NCBI RefSeq assembly: GCF_003324565.1
Contig: NZ_QOLA01000007.1
Coordinates: 248,001-312,000 of the forward strand
Reading direction: 5' to 3'
DNA length: 64,000 nt
Source of the DNA: Streptomyces sp. SDr-06
GTDB taxonomy: Bacteria > Actinomycetota > Actinomycetes > Streptomycetales > Streptomycetaceae
In this document: piece by piece, positions 59,712 to 64,000 of the stretch
Numbering within the stretch: position 1 is the stretch's first letter
How the letters are laid out: every line of letters begins with the position of its first letter
Made by a program: the position numbers and the translations under genes
Notes under the pieces: model-generated
What the model was told of the DNA's origin: nothing
Seen by the model: only the letters and a program-made list of their open reading frames with translations
The model's database searches: none

Positions 59712-60818
59712 ATGTCCCTGGAAGACGATGACGTCAGCACACCGCACGGCGGTGCGTCCGGAGGGCACGGCGCGCACGCCAGGAAGCGCGGAGTGGCCGG
59801 GGCGTGGGCCGATTTCCGGGACTCCCCGTTCCTGCCGGCGGTCGTGCTGGTCTTCATCCTGGCCGCTGCCGCCGGTCTGTTCGCGGGGTCATACACGTAT
59901 GCCATGGCCAATCCGACGCCGCGGCACATTCCCACCGCTCTGGTCGCGGCGCCCGATTCGGCCGAGGCGAAGAAGTTCGTGGCGGGAATGGACAAGGCCC
60001 TCCACACCTCCCTCGCACTGCGGCCGTACGAGAACGAGCGCGCGGCCCGGCGGGCCATGGAGGAGCAGACCGTCTTCGCGGTCCTCGACGTGCGCCCCGA
60101 CGGGGTACGCATGGAAGTGGCGGGCGCGGCCGGTGCCTCCGTGGCGCAGGTGCTCACGCAGACCGCGCCCCAGGTAGCCAAGGCGATCGGCGTGCCGGTG
60201 ACGATCACGGACGTCAAACCGCTGCAGCGGGGTGATCCGCGTGGCCTCGCTCTGTTCTACATCTCGCTGGCCGCCGTGGTGCTGGGCTTCGTCGGCTCCA
60301 TTCAGCTCAGCGTGCACGCGCGGAGTCTGAATCCTCTGGAGCGGATCGCGTTCACGGTGGCCTACTCGCTGCTCGGCGGGTTCACCATCGCCGCCGTGGT
60401 CGACTGGGGGCTCGGCGCGGTGAGCCTGCCGTTCTTCGAGTCCTGGCTGATCCTCGCTTTCACGATGTTCACGTCCGGGATGGTGTTCACCATGTTCAAC
60501 ACCCTGATCGGGCGGTGGGCGATGCTGCCCACGTGGGGGCTCATGGTCCTGCTCGGCAATCCCTCGTCCGGCGGCGCGGTGTCCTGGCCGTTGCTGCCCT
60601 CGGTGCTCGGCCACGTCGGGCGCTGGCTGCCGCCGGGTGCGTCAGTGAACGCCCAGCACACCGCCGTGTACTTCGCGGACGCTCAGCACGTCTTCCCGTT
60701 CCTCGTGCTGGCCGGGTGGTCCCTGCTGTCCTGCGCGGTGTTCTGGTTCTGGCGCCACCGCCACCCCGGAGGCCGCGACCGCCGTCCCCCTGCGCACGGG
60801 GCCGCGGCCGCCGCGTGA
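59712..60818 (+). CDS. ABC-2/DUF3533-like membrane protein
   Basis: 368 residues. A cytoplasmic lead of about 35 residues, TM1 (SPFLPAVVLVFILAAAAGLF), an external domain of about 120 residues (HIPTALVAAPDSAEAKKFVA, RAARRAMEEQTVFAVLDVRP), then about five TM segments ending FPFLVLAGWSLLSCAVFWFW. This YhgE/Pip- or ABC-2-like topology fits DUF3533-type proteins. Substrate unknown. DevR-like boxes upstream suggest low-oxygen or stress control. Confidence 0.7.
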   Translation: MSLEDDDVSTPHGGASGGHGAHARKRGVAGAWADFRDSPFLPAVVLVFILAAAAGLFAGSYTYAMANPTPRHIPTALVAAPDSAEAKKFVAGMDKALHTSLALRPYENERAARRAMEEQTVFAVLDVRPDGVRMEVAGAAGASVAQVLTQTAPQVAKAIGVPVTITDVKPLQRGDPRGLALFYISLAAVVLGFVGSIQLSVHARSLNPLERIAFTVAYSLLGGFTIAAVVDWGLGAVSLPFFESWLILAFTMFTSGMVFTMFNTLIGRWAMLPTWGLMVLLGNPSSGGAVSWPLLPSVLGHVGRWLPPGASVNAQHTAVYFADAQHVFPFLVLAGWSLLSCAVFWFWRHRHPGGRDRRPPAHGAAAAA

Positions 60819-60877
60819 CGTGCGCCCGCGGTCCGGTGTCGGGGCGGATCCGCCCATGGATCAGGGGTGGGAAGTGG

Positions 60878-61435
60878 CTACTTGCCGCGGCCGGTGACGA
60901 AGTCGCGGGCGCGGTCGACCAGGCCGACACCCGGCGCCAGAAGTTTGCTGGCGGGGGGAGTGCTGGGGGTGCCGGGGTGGGGGCGGGTCGGGGCGAGCTT
61001 CTTCGCGGTGCGGACCTTGTCCCCCAGCTCTTCCAGGTCGCTCGGGTCGCAGACGGTGCGCAGCCGGGCGAAGAGGACGGTCTCCTCTTCCTTGATGTGA
61101 GCTTCCACCTCGGTGCGGAGCTTGACGATGACATGGGCGAAGTCCGGGTCGTCGGGGCTGAGCCCCTCCAGGGTCTTCAGGAGCTCTTCCACCCGTCCGT
61201 GGTCGGCGATCTCTTTGTCGGCCAGCGCGTCACCGCCCGGCAGGTACTGGCGCACCGCGGGGTACAGGTGTTCCTCTTCGGCCACCGAGTGCCGGACGAG
61301 CTCGATGGTCAGCTGGTCGGCCAGCTGCTTGCGCTCGCTGCCGGCCGGAGGGGCTTCTTCGATCCGCGCGAAGAACTCGTGGACCTCCTGGTGATCCGTG
61401 CTCAGTTCGTTGATGACATCTCCGCCGTGGCCCAT
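60878..61435 (-). CDS. Hemerythrin-like (HHE) domain protein
   Basis: 185 residues from ATG 61435 (MGHGGDVINELSTDHQEVHE), with AGGGGAG upstream. Di-iron ligand pattern of the hemerythrin fold: HQEVHEF, LVRHSVAEEEHLYPAV, DHGRVEELLKTLE and HIKEEETVLFARL. Binds O2, NO or iron in the cytoplasm. The C-terminus is a Pro/Ala-rich tail of about 50 residues. Convergent with the DUF3533-like gene. Confidence 0.88.
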   Translation of the reverse strand: MGHGGDVINELSTDHQEVHEFFARIEEAPPAGSERKQLADQLTIELVRHSVAEEEHLYPAVRQYLPGGDALADKEIADHGRVEELLKTLEGLSPDDPDFAHVIVKLRTEVEAHIKEEETVLFARLRTVCDPSDLEELGDKVRTAKKLAPTRPHPGTPSTPPASKLLAPGVGLVDRARDFVTGRGK

Positions 61436-61671
61436 GGCTCCCCTTTTCTGCGCGTGCCGGTCTCTCCGGCCGGCCACCGCAACGGGTTCCCGACGGCCGA
61501 GGCCGCTAACGGCCCGCGCGTCGAGTTGGGCCGGACGAGACGGGGCCGACGGATGGACGCGCGGGGGATGCCGTTATGCGGACAGGGCAAGGGGCACCCG
61601 TCCAGTGCCCGGGTTCAGCCGCACCGGCGGCCGGACCGTATCCGCAGGTGAGAACGGAGGAGTGCTGCCCG

Positions 61672-62088
61672 ATGACGAAGGCTCGCGAAATCATGACGGC
61701 GGGTGCCCAGTGCGTCGGCGCCCAGGAGACGGTGCTGGATGCCGCGAAGAAGATGACCGAGCTCGGGGTCGGAGCCCTGCCGATCTGTGGCACGGACGAG
61801 CGGCTCAAGGGCATGCTCACGGACCGGGACATCGTGGTGAAGGTCCTGGGGGCGGGCAAGGACCCGGCCTCGGTCAAGGCGGGCGACCTCGCGCAGGGTG
61901 AGGCCGTCACCATCGGAGCCGACGACGACGCCGACGAGATCCTGCGCACCATGGCCGAGCACAAGGTGCGTCGGCTGCCCGTCATCGACGGGCACACCCT
62001 CGTCGGCATCGTCGCGCAGGCCGATGTCGTCCGCGCCCTGCCCGACCCCAAGGTCGGCGACCTCCTGCAGGCCCTGTCGGCCGACTGA
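61672..62088 (+). CDS. CBS domain protein (HRP1-like)
   Basis: 138 residues from ATG 61672, with GGAGG about 11 bases upstream. Two CBS domains: AREIMTAGAQCVGAQETVLD with GVGALPICGTDERLKGMLTD, and AVTIGADDDADEILRTMAEH with RRLPVIDGHTLVGIVAQADV. Two-CBS proteins bind adenine nucleotides; the mycobacterial HRP1 of this size belongs to the DosR dormancy regulon. Neighbours hemerythrin and DevR-like boxes support a hypoxia or stress link, by inference. Confidence 0.88.
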   Translation: MTKAREIMTAGAQCVGAQETVLDAAKKMTELGVGALPICGTDERLKGMLTDRDIVVKVLGAGKDPASVKAGDLAQGEAVTIGADDDADEILRTMAEHKVRRLPVIDGHTLVGIVAQADVVRALPDPKVGDLLQALSAD

Positions 62089-62138
62089 CGCTGCGTGGCC
62101 CATGCGCAGCAGGGATACCGCTCCCGTCAGAACGCCAC

Positions 62139-62168
62139 GCGGGGCTCCGGCCTTGGGCTGAGCCCCGC
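62139..62168. terminator. Terminator hairpin
   Basis: GCGGGGCT pairs perfectly with AGCCCCGC, between the convergent CBS and hypothetical genes. Confidence 0.6.
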
Positions 62169-62238
62169 ACCGGTCTGCCCGCCGCTCCCCACTGGCCGGG
62201 ACGGGGCCGTCGCGCGGTAGTCGGGGAGGGGGCGAGGT

Positions 62239-62775
62239 TCAGTCCGCTTCGGCCCGGGACAGCGCATCGGAGATCAGTCGGGTGGCGAAGTCCGGGTCGT
62301 CGGTGAGGCGGTTGATGTGCTCCGCGAGCAGGAAGGCGGTGGCTTCGAGGGGAGTCAGTTCCTCCTTGGTCCAGTCTCCGTACTGTTTGCGCCACAGGTT
62401 GGGGCTCAGGCCGGTGCCCGCGGCGACGAGCAGGCCCGCCATGGTGGGAATGACTTCGGATCGGGCGCTCTTGGGCATCATGCGCAGCGCGGCCACGATG
62501 TTGGGCACCACGTACTCGATGACGTCCTTGCCGTGGTCCTCGTACGCCGCCCGTAGCCACTGCATGAACATGTAGATGAGCGTGCACGCGCCGTCCACCA
62601 GGTCATCGGCGCCCCGGGGGCCCAGAGAGGCCATGTACTGGTTGATCAGCGCCTGTTGGTCGGGGTCGGTCCCCTCCTTGCCCTCGCGGACCTGTTTGAG
62701 CCGGGAGTCGATCACCATGAGCGCTCCCCCCACATCACCGGCGGGGGCGTGCTTCGGGTCACAGGGCGATGGCAC
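62239..62775 (-). CDS. Conserved hypothetical helical protein
   Basis: 178 residues from GTG 62775, which has GAGGAA 4-5 bases upstream. Mostly helical: VIDSRLKQVREGKEGTDPDQ, QALINQYMASLGPRGADDLV, FMQWLRAAYEDHGKDVIEYV, MPKSARSEVIPTMAGLLVAA, TAFLLAEHINRLTDDPDFAT. No TM segment or signal. I do not recognise a family. Confidence 0.65.
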   Translation of the reverse strand: MPSPCDPKHAPAGDVGGALMVIDSRLKQVREGKEGTDPDQQALINQYMASLGPRGADDLVDGACTLIYMFMQWLRAAYEDHGKDVIEYVVPNIVAALRMMPKSARSEVIPTMAGLLVAAGTGLSPNLWRKQYGDWTKEELTPLEATAFLLAEHINRLTDDPDFATRLISDALSRAEAD

Positions 62776-63279
62776 GGGATTCCTCCTCAGGTGACCGCGG
62801 CGGGAATCGCGGTACGTCGGCACGCTAGACCGTGGGCGAGGCGGGCGTCCGGCAAATCCCGGGGCCTGCCCCCTTGGAGGGACCCTGCCGACTGCGCCGG
62901 CGGCCCCCTCAAGTCCAGGAAACGGGCATCGGGCACCACCGTGCGCGAGGTTGAAAAATTGTCGGTCGAGCCCGCTCCTGAGATGCCCCCAGGACGGACA
63001 TGAGGGCCACCTGGGGCCGATTGGGCGGATCAAGGTGGGGGGATTCGAGGCGATGGGAGATCGGGCGTCAGGAGGCGCCCCAGAGTTCTTCCTGCCTCGG
63101 TCCTCGTTTCATCCTTGGGTAGAGTTCGAGTGCGTCCCGGTCGTGTGCGTGGTCCGGGGCCTGGCTTGGCAGGCGGGCATGCGGTTGTCCGTCTGTGGCT
63201 CCTCAACCCGTCAGTGACCCGTCGCTGCCGTGCGCGTATGCGGCAGCGGTGTTTGTCGTGCCCGAAAGCGAGCGTCGCC
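62776..63279. other. 504 bp upstream of the gyrB-like gene
   Basis: No gene supported. Must contain the promoters of the hypothetical gene (minus) and of gyrB (plus). A GGGTAG at 63114-63119 is a possible stress-sigma -10-like element, but I see no firm -35. Confidence 0.35.
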
Positions 63280-64000
63280 TTGAGTGAATCCGGTGTTCCG
63301 GTCAGCGTCGAAACCCTCGATCCCGTTCGGGGCGAGCAGTCCTCTGGTTCCTACGACGCACACGCCATCACGGTCTTGGAAGGCTTGGACGCGGTCCGCA
63401 GGCGTCCGGGCATGTACATCGGCTCGACCGGTGAGCGGGGCCTGCACCACATGGTGCAGGAGATCGTGGACAACTCCGTCGACGAGGCCCTGGCCGGCAT
63501 CGCGGACCGGATCGAGGTAACGATCCTGGCCGACGGCGGTGTGCGGGTCGTCGACAACGGCCGTGGCATCCCGGTCGGCCTGCACCCCGCGACAGGGCGG
63601 CCCGCGATCGAGGTCGTCCTGACCGTGCTGCACGCGGGCGGCAAGTTCGGGGGCGGGGGGTACGCCGTCTCGGGCGGTCTGCACGGGGTGGGCCTGTCGG
63701 TGGTCAACGCCCTGTCGACGAGGCTGACGGCAGAGGTGCGCGCGGATGGCCATCGGTGGAGCCAGGGCTATGAGCACGGGGTGCCGAGCGGCCCGCTGGT
63801 CCGGCACGAGGAGTCCTCGCGGACCGGCACGTCGATCACGTTCTGGGCGGACGGCGACATCTTCGAGACGACCGACTACTCCTTCGAGACGCTGGCGCGG
63901 CGTTTCCAGGAGATGGCGTTCCTGAACAAGGGCCTGACCCTGACCCTGGTCGATGAGCGGACGGCCGTGCCAACGGGCCCGGCCGGGGCGGCCGTTGAGG
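63280..64000 (+). CDS. gyrB: DNA gyrase subunit B homologue, 3' end outside window
   Basis: 240 residues visible, starting most likely at TTG 63280 (AGCGAG 7-10 bases upstream); TTG 63253 and ATG 63238 are in frame too. GHKL ATPase motifs of GyrB are all present: [63 protein letters not shown] with [11 protein letters not shown], and [15 protein letters not shown]. Closer to GyrB than to ParE. It lies next to a hypothetical gene, not behind dnaA, dnaN and recF, so it is probably a second gyrB. Such paralogues can confer resistance to gyrase inhibitors; that is inference. Confidence 0.88.
   Translation, partial: MSESGVPVSVETLDPVRGEQSSGSYDAHAITVLEGLDAVRRRPGMYIGSTGERGLHHMVQEIVDNSVDEALAGIADRIEVTILADGGVRVVDNGRGIPVGLHPATGRPAIEVVLTVLHAGGKFGGGGYAVSGGLHGVGLSVVNALSTRLTAEVRADGHRWSQGYEHGVPSGPLVRHEESSRTGTSITFWADGDIFETTDYSFETLARRFQEMAFLNKGLTLTLVDERTAVPTGPAGAAVE

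Noticed and set aside
56810-60217. 1135-codon open frame on the minus strand
   Set aside because: It crosses several real genes and intergenic gaps, has no family motif, and its composition is Arg/Pro/Ser-rich as expected for a shadow frame.
60841-60858. GGGCGGATCCGCCC palindrome between the DUF3533-like and hemerythrin genes
   Set aside because: It has no loop and lies between converging ends; it could be part of a weak terminator but support is too small.
1-64000. CRISPR arrays, tRNA or rRNA genes, transposases and integrases
   Set aside because: No regularly spaced repeats with spacers, no convincing tRNA T-arm/anticodon pattern and no transposase or integrase motif found by eye. A dedicated RNA search would be needed to exclude a tRNA fully.

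Overview
The window is high-GC actinomycete DNA and almost certainly Streptomyces. GTG and TTG starts are frequent, third positions are strongly GC-rich, TTA codons are rare, and many families are typical of Streptomyces (DUF4232 lipoprotein, DUF4328, DUF6234-like, LAL-type LuxR, HxlR, AraC and XRE regulators, Hsp18, ANTAR). Many secreted or regulatory genes and no core operons suggest an accessory or arm region of a linear chromosome. I see no rRNA, tRNA, CRISPR array or transposase. All functional statements come from reading translated sequence; no database search was run.

Layout. 0-9.6 kb: 3' part of a large LuxR (LAL) regulator, secreted and membrane proteins, a second-type enolase divergent from a MarR regulator across a five-unit 13-bp operator array, a thioesterase and a lipoprotein. 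9.7-17.5 kb: a secreted sphingomyelinase D/phospholipase D-like enzyme (copy 1), an ABM-domain protein, a Tat-type M20 amidohydrolase, an NmrA/HxlR divergent pair, an XRE-cupin/SRPBCC divergent pair, and an FAD monooxygenase with a 9-bp tandem repeat at its C-terminus. 17.5-21.7 kb: AraC regulator, then a minimal class II lanthipeptide locus (66-aa precursor, strong intergenic hairpin, LanM), ending beside a truncated NUDIX gene. 22-28.4 kb: translationally coupled small genes, a TTA-containing XRE regulator with a CYTH protein, a methyltransferase, a trypsin-like protease and secreted proteins. 28.5-33.1 kb: ArsR/MFS pair and a stress group (DUF2267, Hsp20 with two RheA-type operators, DUF6381-like, ANTAR). 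33.2-39.2 kb: alpha/beta hydrolases (one lacking the nucleophile serine), a cytochrome P450, and two related TPR regulators. 39.4-44.6 kb: quercetin dioxygenase QueD divergent from a MarR gene, membrane proteins, and a LURP-like/membrane protein divergent pair sharing duplicated operator-like motifs. 44.8-53.6 kb: SMase D copy 2 (with a TTA codon), a wHTH-MFS operon, a DJ-1/PfpI operon divergent from a GlxA-type AraC regulator, a two-domain VOC protein, and a secreted HKD phospholipase D. 53.7-55.1 kb is a gene-poor scar with a promoter, hairpins and remnants of a DUF6479 gene and a family 2 glycosyltransferase. 55.1-64 kb: Orn/Lys/Arg-type decarboxylase, stress-type small proteins, MscS channel, an ABC-2/DUF3533-like membrane protein behind DevR-like boxes, hemerythrin, CBS protein, and the 5' end of a gyrB paralogue cut by the window end.

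How the parts work together. Local control dominates: many enzyme genes are divergent from, or beside, a regulator, and the gaps carry good palindromes. The most interesting items are the orphan lanA-lanM locus, the duplicated SMase D genes of which only copy 2 has a TTA codon, the operator arrays, and a gyrB homologue outside its usual chromosomal setting.
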